A stretch of DNA of 64,000 bases, from positions 496,001 through 560,000 of the forward strand of contig NZ_JBLBVM010000056.1 in the NCBI RefSeq assembly GCF_047250385.1, written 5' to 3'. The notes under the pieces were generated by a model. The model did no database searches and was not told where the DNA came from. It was given only the letters and a program-made list of their open reading frames with translations. Position numbers and translations under genes: made by a program. Origin of the DNA: Glaciecola sp047250385. Its GTDB lineage: Bacteria > Pseudomonadota > Gammaproteobacteria > Enterobacterales > Alteromonadaceae. Shown here piece by piece: positions 8,992 through 18,488 of the stretch. The number at the start of each line of letters is the position of its first letter. Position 1 is the first letter of the stretch.

Positions 8992-9554
8992 TGATGTTGA
9001 TGTTAATTGTTGGTTGGTTTGGTACGATTTTGTACCTTGCTAATCATGCTTATATTAGTCTAGTGAAGCAGTGGCGACCTAAAATCTACTTTTTAGGTAA
9101 TCTAATAGCGGCTACGTCGTTAACCGTTCAATCGGTATATCTCTCATCCTGGCAGGCTGCTGCTATCAACGGTTTTTGGATGCTCATTAGCGCATTGTTG
9201 TTAAGCGGTGTGAAAATGGATTCAATCAAAATTAACGCAAAATCATATTTTGCCTTTTCCGGCATTTTACTTGCTAGCGTACTAAGCTCTTTTTTATTTA
9301 TAGAATTAACTCAGTTCTACGACATTTTAGCTTGGTCTGCCGCTTACTTTTTTTGTTCAAGTTACTTTCTATTTTCTGCAAAACGAATATCTTCAAGGGC
9401 GTATTTAGCGGTAAACGTTTATGCGGCATTGGTACTATTACCGCAGCTATGGCTGGAGGCAAACTACCCCGTTTTCTCGCTCGAGGTAACATGGGCCTTG
9501 GTTTCAATGATAGGAATAGTAAAAAGCTACCAAGAAGTTCATTTAATTGATTAG
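8991..9554 (+). CDS. Membrane protein with two tandem CBU_0592-like units
   Basis: The 187-residue protein has six to seven hydrophobic segments. The N-terminal third (VGWFGTILYLANHAY, then SVYLSSWQAAAINGFWMLISALLL) has the pattern of the small CBU_0592 membrane family. A second, diverged copy occurs at about 105-178 (LAWSAAYFFCSSYFLF, NVYAALVLLPQLW, TWALVSMIGIVKS). The function is unknown. It is the last gene of the run that starts with the SRPBCC gene. Downstream, AGTTGATG is repeated three times in tandem (about 9553-9576). Confidence 0.6.
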   Translation: MMLMLIVGWFGTILYLANHAYISLVKQWRPKIYFLGNLIAATSLTVQSVYLSSWQAAAINGFWMLISALLLSGVKMDSIKINAKSYFAFSGILLASVLSSFLFIELTQFYDILAWSAAYFFCSSYFLFSAKRISSRAYLAVNVYAALVLLPQLWLEANYPVFSLEVTWALVSMIGIVKSYQEVHLID

Positions 9555-9624
9555 TTGATGAGTTGATGAGTTGATGCACAATATTAGTAATTCCGCGAAG
9601 GGAAGCTCTTTTACTATGTAAGGC

Positions 9625-10071
9625 TCAATGTTTTTTGAACATACTGGAAATTTTATCTAAATCGTAGCCCGCACTCTTCAACCGTTTTTCAATTTCAATA
9701 AACGGCATTGTCTCTTGATTTGCTAATGCCCAAAGATGAGCCGCTCTAGTACCTGTGCGACACAAACTATGCGCACTATTTAAAGACAAGGCTAAGCCTG
9801 CTTTGAATCGCTCAACATCATGTTGCGTGTATTGGCAGGAAATGACCGGGATAAACACGTAGTTTAGTTTAAATTTTTGAGCCAGTGCCCGCCAATCTTT
9901 ATCTCTCATTTGATTTTCGCTTTCGTTATCGGGTCTTACATTGATTAAGGTATCAACCCCCTTCAAAGCTAAGGCTTCCAATGTACTTTCCGTTATCTGA
10001 CCCGAAACTGAAAAATGAGGTGTAATGGTAATTACTTTTTCGCTTTGAGGATTCGCTTGATTATTTGGCAT
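9625..10071 (-). CDS. TIGR01244/DUF442 family protein (Blh-type sulfurtransferase/phosphatase domain)
   Basis: The 148-residue protein matches the N-terminal domain of beta-lactamase-hydrolase-like (Blh) proteins. It has ITPHFSVSGQITESTLEAL, INVRPDNESENQ and a cysteine loop LCRTGTRAAHLWAL resembling a protein-tyrosine-phosphatase or rhodanese active site (Cys-x-x-Gly-x-Arg). In related operons this domain is often fused to or next to a persulfide dioxygenase and handles sulfane sulfur. It is the last gene of the operon, 13 bp after the TauE/SafE gene. Confidence 0.8.
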   Translation of the reverse strand: MPNNQANPQSEKVITITPHFSVSGQITESTLEALALKGVDTLINVRPDNESENQMRDKDWRALAQKFKLNYVFIPVISCQYTQHDVERFKAGLALSLNSAHSLCRTGTRAAHLWALANQETMPFIEIEKRLKSAGYDLDKISSMFKKH

Positions 10072-10084
10072 AGATTACCCTTAA

Positions 10085-10876
10085 TTAAACGTTAGAAAAT
10101 AGTATGAACAACGAAAGTGGAATGAGCGCCACTCCAAAAAATTGTTTCAAACGAGCTTGCGGCAATTTGTTTACAATCTTTCCTCCGACCAAAACGCCGG
10201 CGATGGCGCAAGCAGTCACTAAGAACATGAGTGGCAGGTTAAAAGTAAATTCTTGTGTGTTCAGCAAATAACTATATTTTGCAAAGCCCGCAAAACTTTG
10301 CATCGCTATTATGAATAAACTTGTCGCTATAGCTTTTCTCATAGTTGTTTTAGCAATCAGTAATAAAGCTGGCACAATTAAAAATCCACCACCGACTCCA
10401 ACTAATCCAGCTAAGGTCCCCACACATATACCCGCGACAACCAATACCAAATATTGACTTGAGCTTAGATGAGAGTTTGTTTTTTCATTTTGCGTACTCT
10501 CTGAATTTTCAGGCGCCTTGAGAGGCTTTAACATAAAAACACTAGCGCCCAGCATTACAAAAGAAAATATCAACATTTGAACCTGCGCGCCCACAAATTG
10601 TGATAAATACGCACCTAAATAGGCTGCAAACATACTAGGAATCCCAAAAACCATCACAAGCTTTATATCTACCAAACGCTTCATAAACTGAGAAATACTG
10701 CCCGTTAAGGCAACTAAACCAACAATCATCAGGGATTCTGCAATCGCCATCTTTTCAGGTTCATGAGCAATATAAACAAGTAAGGGAACCGTTAAGATAC
10801 TCCCGCCGGAACCAAGCAAACCTAAGCTTAAGCCCATCAGAATTGCGCCTACCCAAATGGCTGGATCAAATATCAT
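10085..10876 (-). CDS. TSUP family (TauE/SafE) sulfite/anion exporter
   Basis: The 263-residue inner-membrane protein has about eight helices and the internal duplication typical of TSUP transporters. The glycine motif LGSGGSILTVPLL in the first half is repeated as VGVGGGFLIVPALL in the second. Its start overlaps the stop of the persulfide dioxygenase gene by four bases. In this context it probably exports sulfite or thiosulfate formed by persulfide oxidation, an inference from family and neighbours. Confidence 0.88.
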   Translation of the reverse strand: MIFDPAIWVGAILMGLSLGLLGSGGSILTVPLLVYIAHEPEKMAIAESLMIVGLVALTGSISQFMKRLVDIKLVMVFGIPSMFAAYLGAYLSQFVGAQVQMLIFSFVMLGASVFMLKPLKAPENSESTQNEKTNSHLSSSQYLVLVVAGICVGTLAGLVGVGGGFLIVPALLLIAKTTMRKAIATSLFIIAMQSFAGFAKYSYLLNTQEFTFNLPLMFLVTACAIAGVLVGGKIVNKLPQARLKQFFGVALIPLSLFILFSNV

Positions 10877-11748
10877 CCGCCGAACTCCATATTAAGTGGC
10901 AACTTTAAGTAGGAAACACCGTTAGCTTCTTTTTCAGGTAACTTCCCTGCTCTAATATTTAGTTGGATAGAAGGTAAGAGCAACTTTGGCACTGGCAAAT
11001 TTGCATCGCGAGATTCACGTCGGCGGATGAAATCCGCTTCGCTAGTGCCCGTTTTCACATGAATATTATTGCGTTTTTCTTGAAATACTGTCGTTTCCCA
11101 CGCATATTCATCGCGGGTGTCGCTTTTATAGTCATGCCCTACGAAGATTCTAGTTTGATCGGGCAATGATAATATTTTTTGAATTGATTGATACAAGGTA
11201 CTTGCACTGCCATTTGGGAAGTCTGCACGTGCCGTACCAAAATCAGGCATGAAAATAGTGTCTCCAACAAAAGCGGCATCTTCGATTAAGTAACTGACAC
11301 AAGCTGGAGTATGCCCAGGAGTATGCATTACCTGAATATTTAAGTGTCCTAGACTAATAATTTCACCATCTTCAAATAGAAAGTCGAACTGACTTCCATC
11401 CGTAGGAAGTTCCGAATGTAAGTTAAATATTTTTTTAAATGCGCCTTGTACCGTTTTTATATGCTCACCGATCCCTATTTGTCCGCCTCTTTTGCCTTTG
11501 ATATAGCTTGAAGCAGTTATGTGATCAGCGTGAGCGTGAGTTTCCAATATCCACTCTAGGCGCAGTTCATTTTCATCTAAATACGCAATGATCTTATCTG
11601 CACTCTCTGAAGTGAGCTTTCCAGAACTTGGCTCAAAACCCAAAACAGGGTCAATAACCGCTGTTGAACATGTTGCCTTATCAGTCACCACATATGTCAC
11701 TGTTTGCGTCGCTTGATCGAAGAAGGACTGGATATTAAGTTTACTCAT
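10873..11748 (-). CDS. MBL-fold persulfide dioxygenase (Blh/ETHE1-like)
   Basis: The 291-residue metallo-beta-lactamase protein has the motif THAHADH, a downstream HTPGHTPACVSYL, GDTIFMPDFGTARADFPNG and VGHDY, all characteristic of the ETHE1/Blh persulfide dioxygenase group. These non-haem iron enzymes oxidise glutathione persulfide to sulfite. GGAG lies six bases before the ATG. It heads a three-gene operon divergent from a FisR-like activator and follows a sigma-54-type promoter, so induction by sulfide or sulfane sulfur is expected. Confidence 0.88.
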   Translation of the reverse strand: MSKLNIQSFFDQATQTVTYVVTDKATCSTAVIDPVLGFEPSSGKLTSESADKIIAYLDENELRLEWILETHAHADHITASSYIKGKRGGQIGIGEHIKTVQGAFKKIFNLHSELPTDGSQFDFLFEDGEIISLGHLNIQVMHTPGHTPACVSYLIEDAAFVGDTIFMPDFGTARADFPNGSASTLYQSIQKILSLPDQTRIFVGHDYKSDTRDEYAWETTVFQEKRNNIHVKTGTSEADFIRRRESRDANLPVPKLLLPSIQLNIRAGKLPEKEANGVSYLKLPLNMEFGG

Positions 11749-11922
11749 TTTTTACTCCACAGTTGCTTTACAATTCAAAATGCAAATCGATTAATACTGA
11801 GATTAATTAGTATCTACACAAGAGCTTATCGTCGCCCTTGAACTTACAAGTAAAGTAAATTCAATTACTTAAGTTTTAAACTCGTTTTTGCCAGTTTACT
11901 CTTGCTCTTAACTAATTTACTA

Positions 11923-11937
11923 ACAATAGTCGTGCCA
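11923..11937 (-). promoter_or_regulatory. Sigma-54 promoter of the persulfide operon
   Basis: Read on the minus strand the site is TGGCACG-ACTA-TTGT, a complete match to the -24 element of the TGGCACGN4TTGC consensus and one mismatch (C to T) in the -12 element. It would start transcription near 11912, about 165 bases before the dioxygenase ATG. The facing gene encodes a sigma-54 activator, which supports the assignment. Confidence 0.75.
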
Positions 11938-12074
11938 GTAGTTACAGCACTTTAAGACACTGTTTTACATAGTAAATAAATAAATCACTGACTTAATCAT
12001 TGAATACGCCTTGTAGTTAGCGTCATTTTTGTCACATAATGAGTCAACTTTGTCAGAGTACTCGCATTTACATT

Positions 12075-13373
12075 ATGAATATTTCCGTCATTCAAGCCAT
12101 GATCAACTCAGTTGAGCGGCCCGCCATTTTTATTGACACCCAGTACACAATTTTGGCCGTCAATAAAGCTTATCGAGACACCTATGAAAATGAGGTTATG
12201 ATTGGCAAAAGTCGGTGCTTCGAAATTTCTCATGGGCACACATCTCCGTGTGACAAGCATGGCGAGGAATGCCCTATTCAATCTTGTATTCAAACCGATA
12301 GGGCAAGTAGCGTAGTCCATATACATAATACTGAGCGCGGCAAAACTTATTGTGACATTCTCATGAGACCCATCAAGGATGCAGACGGCATAACGATGGG
12401 TTTCTTAGAAATTCTCGATAGAATTAAGTTTGCTTCCGCAGATTCTGAAACCAACAAAATGATTGGTGCCTCAGAGCCATTCAAGGCAATGCTCACAAAA
12501 ATTAATCGCGCAGCGAAATCTGAAATTGCGGTTTTGTTGCATGGCGAAACGGGAACGGGCAAAGAATTGGTCGCAAAGGCACTGCATGAGTCGAGCAGAC
12601 GAGCAGAAAAGCCTTTCGTCGTAATTGAATGCACGGGCTTAAATGAAAACCTTTTTGAATCCGAGTTATTTGGCCACGAGAAAGGCGCATTTACCGGAGC
12701 AACGCACGCCAAACGAGGCTTGATTGACGTGGCCATCGGAGGCACAGTTTTCTTCGATGAAATCGCAGACGTACCATTGAGTATGCAAGTTAAGTTGTTG
12801 CGTTTACTTGAAACACAATGCTATCGCACTGTCGGTGGCTTAAAGCAACGCAAAGCAGACTTCAGGCTCATTTGTGCAAGTCATAAGAATTTATTGGAGC
12901 TTGTGGATGCAGGTCAATTTCGCAAGGACCTCTACTATCGAATTGCCGGTTTTCCAATTTCACTTCCTCCACTCTCAGAACGCAGAGATGACATCGCTTC
13001 TTTAGTTTTGCACTTTCTAAAGCAATCCGAATTACGTCATAAAAAGTTTAGCAAAGCAGCCTTAAAGCGTGTATCTGAATATGATTTCCCAGGCAATATT
13101 AGAGAACTAAAAAACATTGTTGAACAAGCTGCCCTGCTGGCAAATGAGGACATCATTGAAGTTCAAGATTTGCCCGAGCAAATATTCATACCCACTTCGA
13201 ATTCGAATGATTCTAAACGTGACGTGCTTAGTTTAGATGAAGCTGAAGCTAATTACCTAAAAAGACTGTGCGATGCTCGAGAATTTAACATTGAGGAGTT
13301 AGCCGGCAAACTTAATGTCAGCACAAGAACACTCTATCGAAAATTACAGAAGCACGGCTTAAAATACGAGTAA
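12075..13373 (+). CDS. FisR-like sigma-54-dependent activator of sulfide oxidation
   Basis: Order of domains: PAS-like sensor (first about 110 residues), AAA+ sigma-54 interaction domain and C-terminal Fis-type HTH (LAGKLNVSTRTLYRKLQKHG). AAA+ motifs are Walker A GETGTGKE, GAFTGA for sigma-54 contact, and GGTVFFDEIADV. The sensor has three Cys with spacing 11 and 7 (KSRC, SPC, EEC). As I recall, this is the spacing of the sulfane-sulfur-sensing cysteines of FisR (C53, C64, C71). An ATG at 12039 is also in frame, and neither start has a good ribosome site. I prefer 12075 because it places the cysteines closer to FisR numbering. Confidence 0.85.
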   Translation: MNISVIQAMINSVERPAIFIDTQYTILAVNKAYRDTYENEVMIGKSRCFEISHGHTSPCDKHGEECPIQSCIQTDRASSVVHIHNTERGKTYCDILMRPIKDADGITMGFLEILDRIKFASADSETNKMIGASEPFKAMLTKINRAAKSEIAVLLHGETGTGKELVAKALHESSRRAEKPFVVIECTGLNENLFESELFGHEKGAFTGATHAKRGLIDVAIGGTVFFDEIADVPLSMQVKLLRLLETQCYRTVGGLKQRKADFRLICASHKNLLELVDAGQFRKDLYYRIAGFPISLPPLSERRDDIASLVLHFLKQSELRHKKFSKAALKRVSEYDFPGNIRELKNIVEQAALLANEDIIEVQDLPEQIFIPTSNSNDSKRDVLSLDEAEANYLKRLCDAREFNIEELAGKLNVSTRTLYRKLQKHGLKYE

Positions 13374-13483
13374 GTTCAGGAATAAGCACTACTAAGCTGC
13401 GCTCAAGTCTCCGTTAGTTGACAATCTATCGCTTATGTTTATAAGCATCGACAGCTTAATTTTGACATGCAAATAGTCAAATA

Positions 13484-14803
13484 TTAATAAAAGTACTTAA
13501 ACCGAATGAAAGCATTACTCGCATCTTCAAATTGATTAAAGAAACTAAATTTATCTTTGCCATAAAACAGATTAAAGCCGCCGGATAACTTCCATTGATC
13601 AACGGGGCTATAGTCAGCACTCCATTTCAAATAACCATCTTCGTCACTTGTCGAATAAAAGTTAAATAAATTTAACGTGAGGGTTTGCTGCATTGCTCTG
13701 TACATAAGACGTTGAGTAACTAAGACTCTGTTCTCGTTAGGCTCATATTCAGGCGTCAGCGAATTTTGCATCAAAGCATCATAATCACTGGTTCGCTCTA
13801 AATACAATTGAGCGCTTGCCGTTAAATTCTTAATAAGTTCTTGCTCGTAGGCTATCAACCAACGTGTCTGACTGTTCGGAACCAATGCTTCACTTCCATT
13901 TTCATCTTCTCTTGAATCATAGTAGGCAAATTCGAAGTTTAACAAGCCGCTTGCGAAAGGCATTCTTGCACTTGCTCCAAATACGTTCAATTCGGCGAAA
14001 TAGGGTTCACCAAGCGTCGTGAAACTAGATGGAGATTTATGAAAGCCTTTATAAGCATAGCCTGCATACTCCGTAGAACCGATCGTTTTGTAAACGCGTA
14101 GGGCAAATTCCGGCGAACTAGGTTTATTAGGCGAAGTGACATCAAAACTTGGCGCGACATTCATACCCGCAAATGGCGAGAAGAACGAAAAATAATCACC
14201 GTTGATATAGGTATCTGGCATAAACTTGGGAGTCACTACAAAATCAACATTCGCTAAGTCGAAAAAGCCAGATACTTTCAGTGATAAGGATGGTGCTTTC
14301 AAATAATCATCATCCCTTCCAGCAAAAAAGGACTGAAAATCTTTGGCAAATAAATCATTCAGGAAAACGTAGTCACCCGTTCCCCAGGTTAGTATTTGCT
14401 GGCCAACTTTGATATCAAATTGCTGACTCCATTCACCTAGATCGATAATTGAATTCAAGCTGCCTTGCCAAGCTAGCTCACGAATTTGGATTTTGCTTTG
14501 GTCAAGTACTCCGTCATAGTAAGCGTCGGCAGTAAATTTAAAACGCGAGGCTTCAAAATCTTTATCGAATTGCAGTTGTGCTCTTAAGTCTGCCAGTGTT
14601 TTATCTGTGCTGATAACTGGGTCAGAAGATAGCCGCGTACCCACTGCTAATTCAACAAAGCCTGAGTATCGATAGGATACTTTTTCTTCCTCACCCCACT
14701 CGTCCATATCCCATTCATCACCTTCTTGAGCGATTGCAATGACTGGTACAAATGAGCTTGATAGTATCAACGCTGAAAAAAACGCTGCGAGTACTTGCTT
14801 CAT
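13484..14803 (-). CDS. Outer-membrane beta-barrel protein (DUF1302-like)
   Basis: The 439-residue protein has a signal peptide (cleavage near IAIAQ-EG) and an acidic, Trp-containing mature start (EGDEWDMDEWGEEE). The body consists of alternating amphipathic strands and ends in aromatic Phe-Tyr (RFKYFY), as in barrels inserted by BamA. The block WGTGDYVFLNDLFAKDFQSFFAGRD is characteristic of a porin-like family found next to MMPL/RND and LolA-like genes. One base separates it from the LolA-like gene, so the three genes probably form one operon. Confidence 0.75.
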   Translation of the reverse strand: MKQVLAAFFSALILSSSFVPVIAIAQEGDEWDMDEWGEEEKVSYRYSGFVELAVGTRLSSDPVISTDKTLADLRAQLQFDKDFEASRFKFTADAYYDGVLDQSKIQIRELAWQGSLNSIIDLGEWSQQFDIKVGQQILTWGTGDYVFLNDLFAKDFQSFFAGRDDDYLKAPSLSLKVSGFFDLANVDFVVTPKFMPDTYINGDYFSFFSPFAGMNVAPSFDVTSPNKPSSPEFALRVYKTIGSTEYAGYAYKGFHKSPSSFTTLGEPYFAELNVFGASARMPFASGLLNFEFAYYDSREDENGSEALVPNSQTRWLIAYEQELIKNLTASAQLYLERTSDYDALMQNSLTPEYEPNENRVLVTQRLMYRAMQQTLTLNLFNFYSTSDEDGYLKWSADYSPVDQWKLSGGFNLFYGKDKFSFFNQFEDASNAFIRFKYFY

Positions 14804-14804
14804 A

Positions 14805-15665
14805 TTAGTTTAACCATTCGCGAGGAGGATTGCGCAAACTGCGCTCTGAAAAAACATCGTCACCTAAGCCAATATCGAAGCTGATATTGCGAAATTCCAT
14901 CAAAGTATAAGCGCCGTTTGTTAAATCACTTACTTTTGAACGAACAACTGTTGGGAAGCCTTGAATGTCTTCAATTTTAACAGCCTCAACTCTGCGGTAA
15001 TTATCATTGCCTTTTTTGAAAAAATCGATCTTTACAGGCAAATATGTTGCTTTGTCGATTGTCACTATAAAGTGTTCAAATTCGACGCTTGAAGCGTCTT
15101 TTGGTGTCGCTTTTAAAATATAAGCACTTTCTGTTTGCTCAATTAATTCAAAGTTATCCTCCGATATTGCGCGGCCAGAAACATCTTCATAGAAAAAGTG
15201 TGAGCCCACAAATGAGGTACGCTTGTCTCCAGAGGATATACGCTTTACCAAATCAAGTGCAGGCAAGTAGAGCCAGCGATCATCTTCAACCGCGAGGTTC
15301 GTGCGCTTTTCAACACGAAATACAGTATCTTTAACATCGGCAGGTCGTGAGAAAAACACCATCATTTGTTGATCGCCATTATCTGCAATGTCTCTGCGCA
15401 AAATAGTAAATTGACGCATTTGCTTTCTGCCTTGCGCATCAACAATCATCATACGTGCATCGGAACGTCCATCATTGCCTGCATAGTAAGCCGCTTTCTC
15501 AGCCTTAATCACTAATTCCGCCACATCAATTTTTTGTGAAGATGCAAGACTAGGCAACTCGTCACCATTTGCTACTTTACTGACGTCTGTCGTTTGTGCA
15601 TTTAAAGGCATTGCGATTAACAGTGGTAAGCTCAAGGTCACAATATTCAATACTTTCTTTAACAT
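14805..15665 (-). CDS. Outer-membrane lipoprotein-sorting (LolA/LolB-fold) protein
   Basis: The 286-residue protein has a signal peptide (about 1-23) and then a beta-rich domain that fits the 'outer membrane lipoprotein-sorting protein' family: RMMIVDAQGRKQMRQFTILRR, FFSRPADVKDTVFRVEK, RWLYLPALDLVKRISSGDKRTSFVGSHFFYEDVSGR. This family shares the LolA/LolB half-barrel that shields acyl chains. It lies between an RND exporter and a beta-barrel gene, 15 bp after the former. A role as periplasmic carrier of a lipid between inner and outer membrane is inferred from this context. Confidence 0.8.
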   Translation of the reverse strand: MLKKVLNIVTLSLPLLIAMPLNAQTTDVSKVANGDELPSLASSQKIDVAELVIKAEKAAYYAGNDGRSDARMMIVDAQGRKQMRQFTILRRDIADNGDQQMMVFFSRPADVKDTVFRVEKRTNLAVEDDRWLYLPALDLVKRISSGDKRTSFVGSHFFYEDVSGRAISEDNFELIEQTESAYILKATPKDASSVEFEHFIVTIDKATYLPVKIDFFKKGNDNYRRVEAVKIEDIQGFPTVVRSKVSDLTNGAYTLMEFRNISFDIGLGDDVFSERSLRNPPREWLN

Positions 15666-15680
15666 TTTCGCTTTCCTCTT

Positions 15681-18215
15681 TTATCTAAATACAATTCGTT
15701 TTGCCATGCTCATTACCGCGGGCAAAATTAATAAAGTCACTAGTGCTGAAATAGCCATGATACTTGCTAAAAATATACCTACAGTAATGTATGGAACCAA
15801 AGGAGCAAATAACAACGGGGTAAATCCAAATGCGATAACCAAGGCGTTGCGAGTAATCGCTGTTGCTGGCTCATCAAACATTAAAGCAAAGGTTTCTTTT
15901 ACATCTTGGGTTTGCATGTAAAGCTCGCGCGCCCTTTCTAGGAAGTGGATCGCAAAGTCAACAGATAAGCCAAGGGTTAGCGCTGAAAGAACCGCTATTG
16001 GCATATCATAGTTTTTGCCAATAATACCAATTAAACCGTAGATAAACGTAATGGTAATCGTTAAAGGCAGCATAGCTAAAGCACCAAAAACGAAGGAACG
16101 GAACAATAACACCATCATAATAAAAACAATGACAAAGGCGCTGATTAAACTATCCAACATGCCTGCCACCATATTGTCCTGCCAAACTACATTCAAATAA
16201 GCTTTACCAGCCCAATCTAACTCGATACCGGGAGGTAATGCTTGTTGGCCTACAAATTCGTCGACTAAGGCAATTACTTTGCTCATATCCTGATTATCAC
16301 CTGAAGTCAGTTGTAACCAGATTAACGTTTGCTGGTAGTCAGGTGTAACGAAGTGCCATAAGTCATCTGGCCGGTGAGATGATTGATACTGTAATAATGT
16401 TTGTGCAACAGCTTGTGGTGAATTAGGCAGCGTGTAATCTTTCTCATCACCGCTTCTCAATTCTCGATTAACTACCTTCACAACATCGGACAGGGAGTTC
16501 GACTTACCCACAAGACCAGAGTCTTTTAAATATGTTTGTAAAGTCTCGATATAGCTCAGCAACTCAGGAGATTGGAACGCTTTGGACTGGCTTAATGCTG
16601 ACTCCGCTGTTACTAATAAGTCATTTAAATATTCGCTCTCGAGGTCAGTAATATCTGAAAACATTTTGTCATCTATATTGATTAACAGTTGTTGATATTG
16701 CTCACTCAAAGGTTGCTCTGAGAGCTCATTCACTTGTTTGGCTGCCCAATCATTCAAACTCTCAGGCTTGTTTGACGTTAGCAATTCCTGAACAGGTACT
16801 AGCGCATGAGTGGATTTGAGCACAACATAGGCATCATATGTTCCAGCGAAATTCTCATTCAAGACCTTATCTGCCACCCGAATTTCGTGACTCTCTTTAA
16901 ACCAACGCACAGGGTTATCATTGATTTGAATTTGAGTGACACCCCAAACGGAGATCGCAAATACGATTGCAAAGCCTATTACCAGTGAAGACTTAAACTT
17001 CAGGGCAATTGAACCCAAGAGTTTAGCAAGTGAAGCAATGCGACTTCCACCTTGTTGGGAGTGCATGACTAATTGAAGCTTTTCAAGAGATGCGCTATTC
17101 ATGCGTGAGAGGTACGAAGGCATAAAAGTAATGGTAATTATAAATGCTAACAAGATACCTGTACCAACAAAGGCTCCGAATATCTGAACCGGCGGTATTG
17201 GCGTGAGCATTAATGAATAGAAACCTACTGAAGAAGTAACTGATGTGTATAGCATTGGCGTGAACAAATGCCCGACAACTTCTTCTATCGTTTCATTTAG
17301 GTCCGCACCCGGTTTATGACGATCACTAAACTCCGACAAAATATGTACTGAATCTACCACAGCTATTGGCATCAAGAAGATGGCAATCATTGATGACATA
17401 ATATGAACCGTGTATCCCATACCAATTAAAGCGCCCATGGTTATCATCACTGTAGCCATCGCGACTACCATTGGTGCAATGATTAATGGGACATTGCGGA
17501 AGAAGAAAAACAAGAGGATGAAAATTGTTACTCCGGCTAAGGGGGCTGAAATTCCCATTTGGATAAACATCTCAAATCCAAACTGATCCTCAGCAACAGG
17601 CAATCCAGTGATGTACCAATTTGCTCCACCATCTAATTTATCTATATCTGCTCGTATTTTCTCTGCAATATTGTAGCTTTCATTCTTATCTTTAATAGGT
17701 ACGTAAATAGCCGCCGCTTTGCCGTTTTCTGAAGCAAGCGTATCTTGTAACAAAGGGAGCCTGGCCAAATATTCACGAATTTGAGTACTTTCTTCCAAAG
17801 TACTCGGAGCTTTATCCATCATCCATTCAAAACGGATTGTTCCCGGCTCTGACTGCGTAATGTTATCGACTGTTGAAATTGACATTAGATCAGCCGAAAT
17901 GACCCCATCAATTGACAATATTGACTCTGTAATGTCATATATGTCAGTTAGTGTATTAGGGGTAAATACACCATTTTCGTTGCTCGAATCAACTACGCCA
18001 ACCACGATTGCGTCATGCATAGCAAAACGCGTTTTCACCTCGTTATGAAAGACACGCGCAGGATGCTCCGCATCAAGCATATTCTCTGGGTCGGTATCAA
18101 TTTTTATGCGCGGTATTTGCGCTGTAAAAATTAAGGCCAATACAGCCAATATAGCGTAAACCGTCTTAGGCTTTTGCGTACAAAAGTGGACCAAATTTTT
18201 AGCAATATTTTTCAT
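15681..18215 (-). CDS. MMPL/RND family transporter
   Basis: The 844-residue protein has the RND duplication: a first helix (about 15-35), a periplasmic domain with the PENMLD-type entry, five or six helices (about 215-370, sterol-sensing-like), then a repeat of the same order (helix about 410-430, periplasmic domain, helices about 680-840). It resembles the MMPL and HpnN-like lipid exporters more than HAE1 drug pumps, being shorter and lacking an adaptor gene. With the LolA-like and barrel genes it would form an envelope export route for a hydrophobic substrate, which is unknown. Confidence 0.85.
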   Translation of the reverse strand: MKNIAKNLVHFCTQKPKTVYAILAVLALIFTAQIPRIKIDTDPENMLDAEHPARVFHNEVKTRFAMHDAIVVGVVDSSNENGVFTPNTLTDIYDITESILSIDGVISADLMSISTVDNITQSEPGTIRFEWMMDKAPSTLEESTQIREYLARLPLLQDTLASENGKAAAIYVPIKDKNESYNIAEKIRADIDKLDGGANWYITGLPVAEDQFGFEMFIQMGISAPLAGVTIFILLFFFFRNVPLIIAPMVVAMATVMITMGALIGMGYTVHIMSSMIAIFLMPIAVVDSVHILSEFSDRHKPGADLNETIEEVVGHLFTPMLYTSVTSSVGFYSLMLTPIPPVQIFGAFVGTGILLAFIITITFMPSYLSRMNSASLEKLQLVMHSQQGGSRIASLAKLLGSIALKFKSSLVIGFAIVFAISVWGVTQIQINDNPVRWFKESHEIRVADKVLNENFAGTYDAYVVLKSTHALVPVQELLTSNKPESLNDWAAKQVNELSEQPLSEQYQQLLINIDDKMFSDITDLESEYLNDLLVTAESALSQSKAFQSPELLSYIETLQTYLKDSGLVGKSNSLSDVVKVVNRELRSGDEKDYTLPNSPQAVAQTLLQYQSSHRPDDLWHFVTPDYQQTLIWLQLTSGDNQDMSKVIALVDEFVGQQALPPGIELDWAGKAYLNVVWQDNMVAGMLDSLISAFVIVFIMMVLLFRSFVFGALAMLPLTITITFIYGLIGIIGKNYDMPIAVLSALTLGLSVDFAIHFLERARELYMQTQDVKETFALMFDEPATAITRNALVIAFGFTPLLFAPLVPYITVGIFLASIMAISALVTLLILPAVMSMAKRIVFR

Positions 18216-18488
18216 GTTTTCTTTTAGTTTTAACCAAGAGTTACTCTAACAAGGCAATAATCAAGCCAGTTGAGACAGGATATTTCAATTTAGTCTAAAC
18301 CTTATACGTGTACTTGCATACACACTATGCATAACGATTAGTAAAATTCTTACAATTTCAGATGAAAAACAATAGCTTTAGCATAAACTTACATATAAAA
18401 GTCTATTGCTTGAACGTTTAAAAAGGGTTCATTAATTAGCACAACTATAGTACTTTCTATTTAACGTTTATAGATGATGGAGATGATG

